From Amborella trichopoda (Eukaryota; Streptophyta; Magnoliopsida; Amborellales; Amborellaceae), in NCBI RefSeq assembly GCF_000471905.2, contig NW_006495906.1, positions 2,152,430 through 2,216,429 on the forward strand: a stretch of DNA of 64,000 bases. The letters run 5' to 3'. Positions 45,980-58,249 of the stretch are shown here, piece by piece. The notes beneath the pieces were generated by a model, which was not told the origin of the DNA, did no database searches, and worked only from the letters and a program-made list of their open reading frames with translations. Each line of letters opens with the position of its first letter. Within the stretch, counting starts at the first letter, position 1. Position numbers and translations under genes: made by a program.

Positions 45980-46794
45980 ACCAACTGTGGAGATGAATAC
46001 TAGAGAGAGAAAATGGCTGTTTAGAGAAGAAAGTTATAACCGACTGTGGAGATGAATACTACAGAGAGAAAATATTTTTTAGAGAAAGTTATAAAATTTT
46101 TTTCTAAAAAATAGATATTTTTTGGAAATATAATGGGTTCTCAGAAAGAAGAGAGAGAGGAGGAGGTGGGGTGAGAAATCTTATTTTTAAGGATAAAACA
46201 TGAATGGATTTTTGAAGAGAGAAAAGGGTGGATAGATTTAGAGAGAGAAAGGGTGCGGGTGGAGGGGGGCGGGAATGAGGTGGGTGAGTGGCCACACGTC
46301 CTCACCTCTCATCCACTTTCACTTCTCAACGTTATTTATCGAAGTATTCTTTTGACTTAAAAACAAAACTGTTTCGAGAGATTAAAAGAAGAGAGATATA
46401 TACTTTTATGTGGGCTGGGGCAGGCCTATATTTGGGCCCAGCCCAGAGCACACTTCTCAGCCGGCCAGGGCAAGGCTAGGCCAGACCATCACAATTCGGG
46501 CCGAGCTAAAACTTTTTGGGCTTGTTATTGAGTTGTCCCGCCCAAACCCAATCGGATGGTAGCCCTACGTGTGTGTGGTTACACTTGCAATTCCTCGAGA
46601 GAGTATCAATCCTATATAGAACACCAGTATGTGTGAGAGAGAGAGCTATGGATGCAAATTTAGATTAAGAAGCAACAAGGTAAATAATGTGCTTTTACCC
46701 GGTTGTCGTCATAGTCATCAAAGTTTTTTATCTACTATTTGAGGCCGGCTATACGAATCTTAGTCACCATTATGCTCAATTGAGAGGCTGTAAC
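45980..46794. other. Intergenic between GDSL fragment and RLP remnant
   Basis: A ~55-bp unit 'actgtggagatgaatactagagagagaaaat' is repeated (45,985 and 46,042). A GC-richer patch (46,410-46,560) has 'gggcccagcccag'-type words, also seen near 39,490-39,580. No gene. Confidence 0.5.
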
Positions 46795-49074
46795 CTCAGT
46801 GAGACCATACCCTCCATGCTTCTATATGTCCCTCTATCAAGGACTTTTATTTGGTCATTGTAGAAAAACATGAGAGTAATGTCACTCCCTCAAAAAACAT
46901 AGAAATTGGGATAATTGAGATCGATAAACAAAAGATGGAGCAAACTAGCTTTAAAAACAAGAAAAGATAAGGAAAACACCAAGAAGGCATATTTTCCATT
47001 TCAGCAACATTGTTTTAGAACTTTTTATGTAGCACACCAAGAATTCCTAGATTCCCCATGATGGGGATTTCATGGGATTTTTCCTCAATACGGATGCTAC
47101 TTTTTTAGTTGGTTCTTGGCAAAGATTTCCAGGATAAGGAACTTGCAAACTTTGTACTTATCGGGGAATTTATTTGAATGCACAATGCCAGTGGAGATAG
47201 GCTTGCTATCCTCCCTTCATGTGCTTCATTTATCTAGGAATTAACTTGGAAGCCTACCTTCTTCTTTGGGCAACCTTTCCCATCTAAAGGAGCTCCATCT
47301 AAGTTACAATCAGTTCAATGGAACTACTCCTCCCATCTTGGGTATTCTCTCATCTCTTGAAGCACTTTACCTACGTGGAAATGAATTTCAAGGGAGGGTG
47401 CCTCATTCTTTTGGCAATTTGTCCTCTCTCCATGAACTCTTTATCGATCAAAATAGGCTTTCAGGACGCATCTCTCGAGAACTGGGTGAGCTTCAAAATT
47501 TAGTGGAATTGAACGTCTCCAGTAATTCTCTCATCCATCTTCTCCTTATCAACCCTAGCCAATCTCTCTATGCTTCAAAATGTGGACCTTTCTCACAATA
47601 GTAGACTTGTTATATTGAGTGCTGTTCTGCCTTTCCGGCTTACCAAACTCCAATTGTCATATTGTGACCTGAGCAAATTCAATACCAGTGTTCTTGGGTT
47701 AGTTTCGCCTCAACCTACTCTTGAGACAGTAGACATCTCTAACAGCAAAATCAGAGGAGAAATACCAAAGAATTTCTTTACCGATCTTCCGAGGTTAAAG
47801 GAGCTAAATATGTGTTGTAACTCCTTAATTGGTACCATTGATTCTTCCATCAGCAGATTGGAGAACTTGTTGGAGTTGGATTTGTCTTCTAGCCATTTGT
47901 CTTGAAGACTACCATCCAATTTGAAAAAAACATTGGAACTTTTGGACTTGTCAAACAACAGACTATTGGGAACTTTGCCACCCAATCTTACCTAAGGAAA
48001 TAATTTGTGGTACTTGACCCTAGCAAATAACAACTTGGAGGGGCCTCTGATCTCAGAGAACTTCGATTTACCTTTGTTAACGTCAATACATTTGATTCAC
48101 AATTCATTTAATGAAACAATACCTAAGAGCTTACTTGCCAAAAGTGAATTGCTGCAGGTCATAGACATTGAAGATAACAATATGTAAGGTGTCATCCCAG
48201 AAGTGATAGAAAAACTAGATCAGTTAAAAGTGTTAATCTTGAGGAGAAACGATTTTGAAGGTGATATCCCCTACAGCTTATGCCAGCTCCAACGACTTGC
48301 AATTCTAGATCTTTCCCAAAATAAATTCCGAGGTTCCATACTTTCTTGTTCCATTACAACCCTGCATGGGCATACAATACAATGCAGCCGATAGGATTTT
48401 TTTCTATTTCTAATGCGAGTTTTTTTTCTAGTGGCGATGACCAATTTGAAGTAATGAATTTCAACAAGGGTCACACATATGAGTATCCTGGAGATGTTCT
48501 AGTGTCGTTGACTGGAATCGATCTCTCTTCGAACCAGCTCAGGGGATGCATTCCAAGAAAAATGGGCTTCTTAAAAGGACTCGTGATATTGAACCTTTCA
48601 AATAATCACCTCACTCGTACACTTCCAACATCTTTAGGAGATTTGAGTCAAATTTAGGAACTGGATCTCTCGCGAAACATTCTTAATGATAAAATACCTC
48701 TTGAACCAGGCCGCCTCCATTTTCTAGGCCTCCTTTCAGTCACAGATAATGATATCTGGAAGGGAGTGTCCCCTGTGAGGGTCAATTATCAACATTTGGA
48801 GAAAGCTCATATAGAGGAAACCCGAAGCTTTATGGATTTCAAGGGGATGGATGCTCTCATCTTTTACCAATTGTGCCTCAAAGAAGTGGTAATGAAGAAG
48901 TGGAAGATGATACATGGAGATAAACCAATCTTCTATGCGTGTACTGCAATTGGGGTCATAGTTGGCTTTTGGGGGGTCAATATATCTCTTTTCCTGAAGA
49001 AAAAATGGAGGATTGTTTATTTTGGAAGGATTGATAAGGTCTTGCATCAAATCTCTTCCATTTATTAGTGACAC
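46795..49074 (+). pseudogene. LRR receptor-like protein gene remnant (copy 2)
   Basis: The exon begins near 47,125 after an acceptor-like AG. It then encodes about 15 leucine-rich repeats of plant extracellular type (for example LKELHLSYNQFNGTTPPILG, LEALYLRGNEFQGRVPHSFG, LTGIDLSSNQLRGCIPRKMG), an island-like region near 48,390-48,480, a membrane segment (IFYACTAIGVIVGFWGVNI near 48,930-48,990) and a short basic tail ending at 49,066-49,068. There is no kinase domain, so it is a receptor-like protein, not a receptor kinase. Such proteins act at the plasma membrane in immunity or development. In-frame stops or shifts lie near 47,242, 47,560-47,600, 47,903, 47,994, 48,185, 48,390 and 48,655, so it is dead. 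The N-terminal exons and signal peptide were not found. Confidence 0.85.
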
Positions 49075-49989
49075 ATTGAGACAATGTGCTGTGGAAACTT
49101 TGTATGCGAGGATTTGTGATGGAATAAATGTACCTCGAATGGTAGCATTCCCACCGTTGGATTTTTTTGTTATTTACATATTTATTTATTTTTAACATTC
49201 TTCCCACAGCTGAAATTATTTGGCTCTTATGTCTCAATTTTTTTCTTTTTTTATTCTTTAAACTGTCCCCAACCATAGAAGTTTATAACTACTTATATAT
49301 TTGTCTTCCTGGGAAAATATGGGCGACCATTGCCTTCCCACGTGTATAATGCAATGACCCAATTTTGGACAAATGCACCATGATCCTTTGATCTTAGAAA
49401 AGCAACTTTAGTATCGTCTCCATCCAATCCATTCATGGCAGATGATTCGATGCGCAGATCTCAAGTTGTGTTTTACGAGGTTCGATATGTCTCCCTCTTG
49501 AAACTCTGACTTTCTTAGTTTTGTGCTCATCTTCTTTCTAGGAAAGATTTGTCTCTAGGTCACGCCACGGTTCATGCCCTATGTCAAAATGACGGGGTCG
49601 CTGCGATCTAGAACATGTTCAAACTTGAGCCTTTTCTAATTCCAGATGAAGGTTCTGTGGATCCTTGAAGTCTATCCCAAGATGTGAAGTCATAGCCTCC
49701 ATGATTGGAGATTGGTTCAATGAAGCCGCATCGTGATAGTGTAAAACCTAACCGTTTTGAGCCAATTTGGGCTTAGAACCCTCTTGGATGGTTTGATGGA
49801 GCCCAAATTTGGTCCTCGGGGGTTTTTCGATGTTCTAAATACAACGACAGTAGTCTGGTACTGTTATGGAGCCACTAGCATAGGGATACAATTGTAAGGT
49901 CTTTTTTTGGCAAGATAGTACTCTTCACAGGTTGTCTAATTTGAAGCTTATTTTGCAATACAACTTTGGTCTGACAATTTCTTGAGAAC
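49075..49989. other. Intergenic, possibly a retroelement edge
   Basis: No gene. The part from ~49,790 ('tcgggggtttttcgatg...') is loosely like the 5' LTR segment at 24,540 (gggttttcgacc), so it could be a distant LTR piece of element 2; weak. Confidence 0.35.
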
Positions 49990-52070
49990 AAGCCTTTTAA
50001 CGTCATGCGGCTAGGATGTGCACTATGGTTTAGGGTCATATAGTTTGGACCATGGCTTTGCATTTTATGGTCATGTAGCATGGACCATGCAGTTTGTGGT
50101 CATGCAACTAGATCTTCCGTTACAGTTTAAGGTCATATAGTTTGGACCATGCAGTTTAGGGTCTTGCACCTAGACCAAGGCTGTGCAGTTGAAGGTTATG
50201 CTACTCGGACTATGGTTGTGGGTCGCCATAGGTGGAGCTTCATGGAGAATAGAAGTATGGATAACAATCCGACTCCTTGGGGATACACAAGCACAGGGCT
50301 TAGGTGGAGATGGTGACCTGATGAGCTGTGGCAAATGTAAGCGGACTTCACTGGGGGTTAGGGGGCAATGTATGACTTCCTAAGGTGAAAGATGAAACTC
50401 CATGGGGTATAAGCTTATAGAAGGTAGCCCAACTACTGGGGATAAGATAGCTTGGTGCAAGACTAACCCACAAGGGATTGAAGGGGTAAGCATGACCACC
50501 CTTTTGGTATACACCTAACTCCACTGGGGATGATGAGCTACGACAATGGTATAACTCCCATTGGGGATGATGGTATAACACACACAGTGGTGATCGAGTT
50601 CAGACATGCGCAACGCTAACCACGGACAACAGCAACACACATGGCGGTAGGATTGGCACACACAACACTAGCACGAGCGGCGCTAGCTAGCACGAGTAGC
50701 GTTAGCATGTACGGGAGTGGTCATGGGCAGCAGTAGCACTGGCGCGCGCGGTGTTGGTTGCATGCGGTGTTAGTCACACACGACGATACAGAACACAACC
50801 GACGTTAGCCTGCGTTAGGGCCTCGGGCTTGGGCTTGGTCTGGCCCAGGCCAATTTTGAAGTTTGATGCTTGGTGTTGCATAGACGGCTCTGTTTGAGTC
50901 TCGAGTCTGAGCTTGACCCAGTTCGGCCCATTGTCGTTTGACCTTCAGGGACCTGTCTGGTATTCTCGCTTTGTGATTGGCACTTTTGGGGAACCTCTTG
51001 TATATAAAGGTGTAAAAACCCCATTTTACCATTTTCACCAAAGGTAAAATAGTAAGAGTGAGAGAGAGAAAAGGACTTCCGGCATGGGGATCAAGCGCAC
51101 AGAAACACAGGTATTCCGGCAAGGTTAACGGCTTCGGCAGAGTGTCCGTAGGAGTGTGTCGGGAAGTGTCAAGGTTTCTGCTGAGGAAGAGAGGGTTTAG
51201 GTGAAGAAGGGAGAACGCTGGTGAGTTGCAGAGGTGTTCCGACAGGGATTCTAGGTCACTAAGGAGGTGGGAGAGTGGTAGACGAGGGTCGCCGGGCATT
51301 TCTGTGGATTTTCGGTTGTTTCCCAGTGGTTTTCTGTCATCGGGGAGTAGTGGGAGAGTAATAGCAGGGTTTTTCTGGTGAGTGGAAGTGGTTTCCTGAT
51401 GAGTAGCCAAAAGGTCGCAGGGAGGCTAGCAGCTGTAAGAAGGCGGACAGTCGAGGGGACACGAAGGGATGTTGAGAATTCAAGGCGCAAAGTCACCGAG
51501 GAGACGAAAAGTCATAGGCTGCCGAAAGGTCACGGGAACCGAAGGGTCGCAGGTAGACTAAGCGTCTCGGTAAGGTGAAGAATCACCGTCACGAGCGAAC
51601 AGGTGCAGCGATAGAGAACACAGCCGGCGTTAGCCCCTTGTTAGACACAACTTGTGTTACCCCTCTAAGTCACAGCCGGAGTTAGTCCTCAAGAAGTGCA
51701 GTTGCCGGTGGGCCATAGAAACACAGCCGGTGTTAGTCTTTGGAAGACACAACTGATGCTAGCATTTGGAAAACACAATTGGTGCTAGCCTCATGCGGTG
51801 CATATGAGTGTCTTAGTCACACATGGTCAGCGACATGATGCACACGGCGTTAGCCACGTGCGACGGTTGCTCTTTGCTCGATGATCCTTTTAGGAATGGT
51901 AGTAAGTTGTGCGCAGTTGTGGTCATGCACAACGAGGGGTTGTGCGGGACCATGGTTATGTGCAGCGCTGAGTCATGCACGACGATGTTCACGCACGACG
52001 CTAACTTGGGTAGGCCAAGGGTGGTCACCAATGGTAAGGCCGGGCTTATGAGGCCTGTTGAACAGTGAAT
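49990..52070 (+). repeat. Antisense promoter module of element 2
   Basis: Matches 26,930-29,340 of element 1 in order: 'cagtttaaggtcatatagtttggacc' repeats (50,020-50,200), 'ctccactggggatgatgagc' (50,520), 26-bp type repeats (50,595-50,800), TATA box (51,001), and further 'aacacagccggcgttag' repeats (51,605-51,790, 51,955-52,010). The ORF that follows in element 1 is missing. Confidence 0.7.
51001..51010 (+). promoter_or_regulatory. TATA box of the antisense unit in element 2
   Basis: tatataaagg followed by 'tgtaaaaaccccatt', aligned with the TATA box at 28,345 and with the same preceding 'tttgacctt(c/a)aggga' block. Confidence 0.55.
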
Positions 52071-52224
52071 TCCATGTTGTTTTGTGGAAGGGTACTCACT
52101 ATGAGGAGGGTATACTCTCCATCATAGGACAGTTCCTTATCAAAAGGGTTTGTTTTGTATGTTTGATAAACTCGATCTAAAACCCTTCTACCTTCCGTTG
52201 GTGTGGGAGCAGCCTTTTGGTCTG

Positions 52225-52345
52225 TAAGCATCCTCTTTTCCTCAGATGCAAGAGGAACGCTGTGGGTCAACTGTTCTCTTTTCCTCAGATGCAAAAGCAG
52301 CGCTTTGGCGCAGCCGTTCTCTTTTTCTCAGATGCAAGAGATTTG
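52225..52345 (+). repeat. Three copies of 'ctcttttcctcagatgcaaga', ~44-bp spacing
   Basis: Copies near 52,231, 52,275 and 52,319, each followed by a GC-richer spacer. Just downstream of the pol end of element 2. Confidence 0.75.
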
Positions 52346-52499
52346 TAACCACCTTAGTAATGGGCTTTGATTGTAACTTGTAACTTCTTCTAATGCCATA
52401 AAAAGAATTAAACTTTGTTTGGATTATCTTACTTCGTTTCTTTCCTCTTCTTTTGTTCTTAACTCTTTTCAATTGCACATTGGATCTTTTGAGAGCAGA

Positions 52500-53600
52500 T
52501 TAGGGATAATACTTCTTTAGGTATTGCCCATTAATAGGGGGCATCACCTCCTCTTCATCAGGATGTGTCAATAAGTAAGCTCCATTTGGCGAAACTTTCT
52601 TGACTATAAAGGGGCATTCCAACTTAGGTTCAAACTTCCCTTTGCGCCGCCCATGCATAACAATCATTCTTTTGATGGCTAGAACCAGGTCCCCATGAGC
52701 GAATGAGCGAACCCTGACTGACTTGTCAAAGGCTCTCTTCATTCTCCATTGGTTGAGTTCAAGATTCTGTTGAGCTTCAAGCCCCTTTTCATCGAGCGCG
52801 TCTAATTCTCGATAACGAAGCTAAACCCTTTCATCATCAGTCAACCCCTGATGTATGACAACCCTCAACGAGGGAAGCTGAATCTCAAGAGGCAAAATTG
52901 CTTCACCCCCTTAGACTAGGGAATAAGAAGTGGAATCAACAGCATTTCGTGTGGTAGTACGATAGGCACATAGTGCTTCAGGAAGCTTCTCATGCCAGTT
53001 CTTCTTTGTCTTTGATACTGACTTCTTAAAAATGCTGCACAGGGTTTTATTGAAAGCCATGGCAAAGCCAATCGCTCAAGGATGGTACATAGTTGAGCAC
53101 TTCCACTCGAAACCAAATTGGTTAACTAGGCAATCAATATGATGACTACTGAATTAAAGGCCATTATCCGATATAATCCGGTCAGGCACTCCAAACCGGT
53201 ATATGATGTGACGTCTCATGAAGTTGGCCACTGTGGCCCCAGGGACTTGCTTGAGTGGGACCACTTCAGCCCATTCAGAGAAATAATCTTTTGCGACTAG
53301 AATAAAGACATGACCCATGGTAGAAGGAGGGTCAATAGGTCCTACAATGTCCATACCCCATTGTGAAAAGGACCATGATGCCACTGCAGGGTGTAAAGGC
53401 TCCAGAGGCTGATGAACGAGGCTCGAGTGCATTTGGTACACCTAGCACCTCTTGGCATATTTTAAAGAGTCGGCCGTCATCGAAGGCCAATAATACCCCA
53501 ATTTGCATATCTGGTGATAGAGCTTGGGGCCAGATTGATGCAGTCCACAGAGTCCTGAGTGAACTTCTTACAAGACCTTATTTGCCTCTTGTGCGTCTAC
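52500..53600 (-). pseudogene. Gypsy integrase region of element 2
   Basis: WGMDIVGPI near 53,340-53,366, AKDYFSEWAEVVPLK near 53,255-53,300 and PDRIISDNG near 53,157-53,183 mark the integrase core. The C-terminal part up to 52,500 has GDLVLAIKR and GPFIV/YLL-type phrases. Fossil; broken. Confidence 0.85.
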
Positions 53601-53852
53601 GCATCTGAAAAGAATATCGTCAACAAACCATCTGAAGAAAACATCTCCTTCAAGGAGGGTGTACTTAGTAGACATTCGACGCACACTATTGTGCTCAACA
53701 CGATCTTTAGGTAGTCTACCATGCTTTATGAAGTCAATAATGGGTCCTCTCCAATCTTTGACCTGCTCAACTTCGCACATATTGGGTTGAAGAATTCTGT
53801 TTTCTGTTTTTGAATATCTACTCCTTGACTTTGTGCCATTTCCTGTTCCTCT

Positions 53853-54475
53853 TTAATAACCTTCAGTTCTCAATTCAATGTGTCTCCACTTTGTGACCCA
53901 GACAAGCGTGGGTCCTGGTGAGGACAATTGAATTGTAGCTCTGAGTTTTGCAAGGGCGTCAGCCTGCGAGTTCAATCTCTTGGGGATATGAGTCAAGGAT
54001 ACATCATCAAACTGAGCCATATATGATTTTGTAGTATAGTGATAAGGATTGAGAGTGTCCTTTCTCACGTCATAGATCCCCTTAAGCTGTCAAATGATTT
54101 TGAGCTGCTCTAAGTGTAGATTGAAGGCAATCTCGAACCCAATTATAAAGGCCTGATATTCTTCCTTGTTATGGGAACCGGCTTTGATAAGAGAGAAGAT
54201 AGAGGAAGGATCCCTCCTTTCGAAGTCATGAATACCACTCCAGCACCTCCGCGATTAGATTGGCAGGCACCGTCGAAGTACATCTCCCACGCTTGAGCAA
54301 GTTCTATACAAAATACCTCTTCATCAGGGAAGTCACTTGATAAAGGAGATTCTGTCGGTATGGAATGTGCTACGAGAAAATCAGCGAGGGCTTGACCCTT
54401 AACGACCTTTTGTAGTACATATGTGTTGTTGAATTCCATCAGCAATAATGCCCACTTAGCCAGGCGTCCCGACAA
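53853..54475 (-). pseudogene. Second (archaeal-type) RNase H region of element 2
   Basis: KGQALADFLVAH near 54,372-54,407 precedes WEMYFDGACQSNRGGAGVVF near 54,225-54,284, the second RNase H typical of Tat-lineage elements. HIPKRLNSQADALAKL follows near 53,950-54,000. Fossil; broken. Confidence 0.85.
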
Positions 54476-54479
54476 GCAT

Positions 54480-55539
54480 AGCGTGTCTTGACAAACTTTA
54501 CAGGGTCAACTTTTGATATGAGTTTCACTTCATGACCGAGTAAATAGTGACAGAGCTTTTGTACTGCGAAGATTAGAGCAAGGCACATCTTCTATATAAG
54601 GGGATAATCCTTCTTAGCCGCTTGCATCTTGCGGGTGAGATAGTATAATGCAGTCTCTTTCCCTTCATCGTTGTTTTGTACCAATAATGCTCTGAGTGAC
54701 TTGTCATGAGCAGTCACATACAGGATGAGGGGTCTTCCCAACGCTGATGTAGAGAGTTCTAGAGGATTGAGAAAATAGTGCTTGATGTCATCAAGCGCTG
54801 TCTGGAATGCTTCATCCCAAATGAATGGGGTATACTTCTTACAGCGACCTGAAAGGTTTGAGATGAACCTGTAGATATAAGCCAGTTGCCCTTGAAGGGA
54901 CCGTAGCTCTCGCAGTGTAGTGGGTGGCGAAATTTCTTGAATTGCCTTGATCTTGACTAGCTCAACTTCAAGCCCTCGGTATCTAACATTGAACCCCAAG
55001 AACTTCCCTGAACTCATGCCAAAAACACATTTTAGCAAGTTCATCTTAAACTGATGAAGATGTAACTGTTCGAACACCTTTTCAAGGACTTGCATATGAG
55101 CCTCTTTCTTTTGGGATTTCACCATCAAGTCATCTAGATAACATTCGACCTCCTTGTGCATCATATCTTTGAAGATGGTTGTCATGGCTCTTTGATACGT
55201 GGCACCGGAATTCCTTAGTCGGAAGGGCATCAAGGTGTAGCTGAAGACCCCTTTTGGAGTCAAGATTGAGGTGGCTTCCTCATCTTCTGGTGCCATCCAT
55301 ATCTGATTGTACCCAGAGTATCCATTCATGAAGGAAAAGATCTAGTAGTGAGCTGTGGAATCTGGAAGAATTTCCTTAAATGACAATGGAAAGTCATCCT
55401 TTCGGCAAGCAGCATTCAGATCGCGAAAGTCAATGCAGACCCTAATGTTCTTTTTTCTTCTTAACATATACAACATTTGCCAACCACTTTGGGTACTTGA
55501 CTTCACAAATGAAGCCTGCTTGCTTGAGTTTGGTCAACT
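54480..55539 (-). pseudogene. Reverse transcriptase and first RNase H region of element 2
   Basis: The long open part 54,592-55,329 contains GYSGYNQIWMAPEDEEAT, YTLMPFRLRNSGATYQRAM and VECYLDDLMVKS (YLDD catalytic motif), then LYVTAHDKSLRALLVQ of the first RNase H. Upstream, KLTKLKQAGFICEV belongs to the RT fingers and stops at the junction with element 3. Fossil; broken. Confidence 0.9.
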
Positions 55540-58228
55540 TATTGGAAGATATTTTTCATCAATATGGGGCCCCGCTCAATAAAGTCTAGCAAACAGTGGA
55601 AATTCTGGCTGTCTCATAATAGCCTTGGAATAGGCCAAGATCTTCATAAGGTCGCTCAAAAGTCTCGTGCCAAGTTTCAACGTAGTCGAACATGTCTAAG
55701 GTAGTGCAGACTGAGAAACAGTTCCAGCAGAATCGGCCTCTCGCACCCTGAAACGGCCCCTATAATTAGAGCTACATTTTCGATGCCTCAAATCATTGTG
55801 GGATCACCACCATTGGATCCTACAAGGTCGAAAACCCCCAAAGGTAAAATTTTAGCCTGAACGGATACTCCAGGAAGAAGTTACAAGCAAAAGAGTGAAA
55901 CGCGAGGGGCCCCACGCTATTCCCATGTGGCCACGCTGCAACTCCATGCCATAAAAGGGACAGTCATGACCAGTGAATTTCAACACTCATATCTCACCCG
56001 TCTCAAGTCGAGTCATGCTCAAATTTGGTGACCATGTTCGTCTTGTCAAGACAAGCGATTCGATATGTGGAAAGCCCCGTGATGACACCCGAGTGCGAAG
56101 AAAAGCTAAAGAGAAGTTGCTGATCCATGAAGAAAGTGCAAAAATTTAGCAGCGTCGTGCGTCCCTAGAGCAGCCAGATACGCCGCTCGCAAGCTCGATC
56201 GTTGTGAGACCAATTCCATCGTGTGCGTAAGGTCTCGGGCTATCACTGACCCGAATCTCGTACATGATGAACGATCGGATTCTGCACACACAACAGACGA
56301 AGTGACTGCAAATTCCGTCGCAGGAATTCTAGATCCGACCAAAATTCCAAAGTTGCAAAATCTTCATTCGGGCATGGAATCGAGCTGCATTTATTGACTT
56401 GAGATCATAACAACATGCTTAGTGTAATTCAGTGGAGAAATCACCAAAAAACATAAAGGAATGAGTACACTATCGATTTGAAGGTTCAAGATCCATTCAA
56501 ATTTCAAGCCACATAATCGTGCATTAAAGCCACGATCCATGGCTTAAAGTTGGTATCAAATCGATCACCATGCCAAGCCCTACAAGAAAACAATTATATT
56601 ATGATAAACTGGGCATCAGAACGACCTCGGATCAGCCATGCAAGATCACGCAAGATATAGGGCAACATAGGGACTTTTTTTGGAATTTCATGATTTGTTA
56701 AAAAGGGGCAAATCTGTCATTTTGTACCCTATTTTCTAATTTATTTTAATTCAATTTAATCTTAATTTTCAACAATTAGAGTTACTTTTGATCATCCACC
56801 CATGTTTGGGGCAAATTCTATATATACGTACCAGCATTGTACGCACCAGAGGACTCAAGAGTTTTTACTTATTACAAGTTTCTCTTTCTTGTCATTGTTG
56901 GGTCACGTTTGAGAGAGAGAGTGAGGTGAGAGAAACTTTTGACTGGTACCCCTAGGTTCGAGGTAAATCTTCTCTCTCTTCTATTGTTTTTCTTCTTCTC
57001 TCTCTCTTCTTTCGTTTCTTCCCCCCTCCTTCTCCGTCTTAGATCCTTGACGGGGTCATGCCTGAGGTAACACATGGCGATGGCAGCGCTGTGCGCGAGT
57101 CTCCTTCTCCTTCTGTTCTTCTATCTCCCTCTCCCAATGAGGCCTGCAGATGGTGCTGCCTATCGCCTTCACCAGATGTAGCTTCGATGTCTTAGTGAAG
57201 AACCCAGACGGTAGAACTTGCTACCACCTGCTGGAGTCTTCCTGTTGCGCATCTATAGTAGACGATGATACCCTTCGTCACCCACTAGAGACCTCGACAA
57301 CTTCTATCGTCGTCCTTGAGCTTCCTTTACGTTTTCGGTGCTTATCGCCATTTTTTTGGCTTCCCACACCTATCGTCGTGCGCCTCATGAGGATTATCGT
57401 CGCTAGCTTTATGAAGGACTCTCACTGCACGCTTCATCAAAGACTATCACTGCCCACGTGGGAGCATGTTGTCTCCTTTTGTTGGCAACGACGATGCTTA
57501 GTGCCGTATGTAGTTCATTTCTCACTCTCTAACCACGAGTAGTAGTGTTGAGCACCGCTCAAGGGCCATGACACTGCTATTCCGCGGTCGTGAGTGGCAA
57601 TGCCTAGCACTGTCTGAACCCCATCTCTCTTCCATCTTGTGTTTTCTTTTCATTCTCTTTTCTCTTCTCACTTGACTAAGGGTAGACTTAGCCTAGCAAC
57701 GCCATATCAGTCTCGATTTTGAGTAGCATTGCTGATGTGGTGATCTTGAGAACCATGCACGTCTTGTTACCACTTCAAGTCGATGACTTCCCGATTGTCG
57801 TGCTAGTCTCACCTCTTCGTCGAGTTTTTCCTCCCTTTTCTATCTTTATTTGAACCTTAGGCTTCATCGCCCTCTTGTATGAACGTACGTTGCCCTAAGA
57901 CAAGGGTGGGTCTTTCTCACTCACTTGTCTTACAAATTAACCACAGAAGTGTTGTGCAGAAAGCAAGAGGATTGTAGGTCAAGGGAGGCAATTCCGAACC
58001 AGCTAAAGCAGTTGGGGGCCTTTCTTCGTGATTTAAAAGGGCGCCCATGCGAGCCAGCCCGAGTAAGTCTCAAACCCACCTTCAATTCCTCTCTCATCAG
58101 TTGGTATACCTGCCCTTGTCTCGACAAGGTTCTAAGAGTGAGATCTCAAATCCCAAGATAGCCAGAAACCCGAGATACATGAGATTAGATCATCTAGATC
58201 CGGAGGGCGAGATCGAGGCACCTAACCA
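55540..58228 (+). repeat. 5' LTR of element 3 (about 2.7 kb)
   Basis: Reverse-complement match of copies A, B and D. The start (tattggaagatatttttca) aligns with tgtttgaagacatttttca of copy B; the end is cacctaacca. Blocks 'gacatgtctaaggtagtgca', 'gttggtatcaaatcgatca' and 'ctctcatcagttggt' align in order. The minisatellite zone (about 57,060-57,560) is short and degenerate here. Confidence 0.8.
56817..56828 (+). promoter_or_regulatory. TATA box of the element 3 LTR
   Basis: ttctatatatac in the LTR, at the position that carries 'cttatataattg' on the opposite strand in copy A. Confidence 0.5.
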
Positions 58229-58231
58229 GCA

Positions 58232-58249
58232 TGGTGACTCCACTGAGGA
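58232..58249 (+). other. Putative primer-binding site of element 3
   Basis: tggtgactccactgagga begins with the TGG expected opposite a tRNA CCA end, three bases after the LTR end. I cannot name the tRNA with confidence. Confidence 0.55.

Larger units (their letters stand above)
49990..55539 (-). mobile_element. Element 2: minus-strand Tat-type Gypsy fossil, interrupted by element 3
   Basis: Integrase, two RNase H domains and RT lie on the minus strand (52,500-55,539), in Gypsy order (RT, RNase H, integrase). The second, archaeal-type RNase H marks the Tat lineage. Downstream of pol (toward 49,990) lies the same plus-strand promoter module as in element 1 but no plant-mobile-domain ORF. The RT ends abruptly at ~55,540 where the plus-strand LTR of element 3 begins, so its gag side should lie beyond the window. 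Broken in many places; fossil. Confidence 0.75.

Noticed and set aside
57150-57542. 130-codon plus-strand frame in the LTR of element 3
   Set aside because: It lies inside the LTR minisatellite zone and has no domain.
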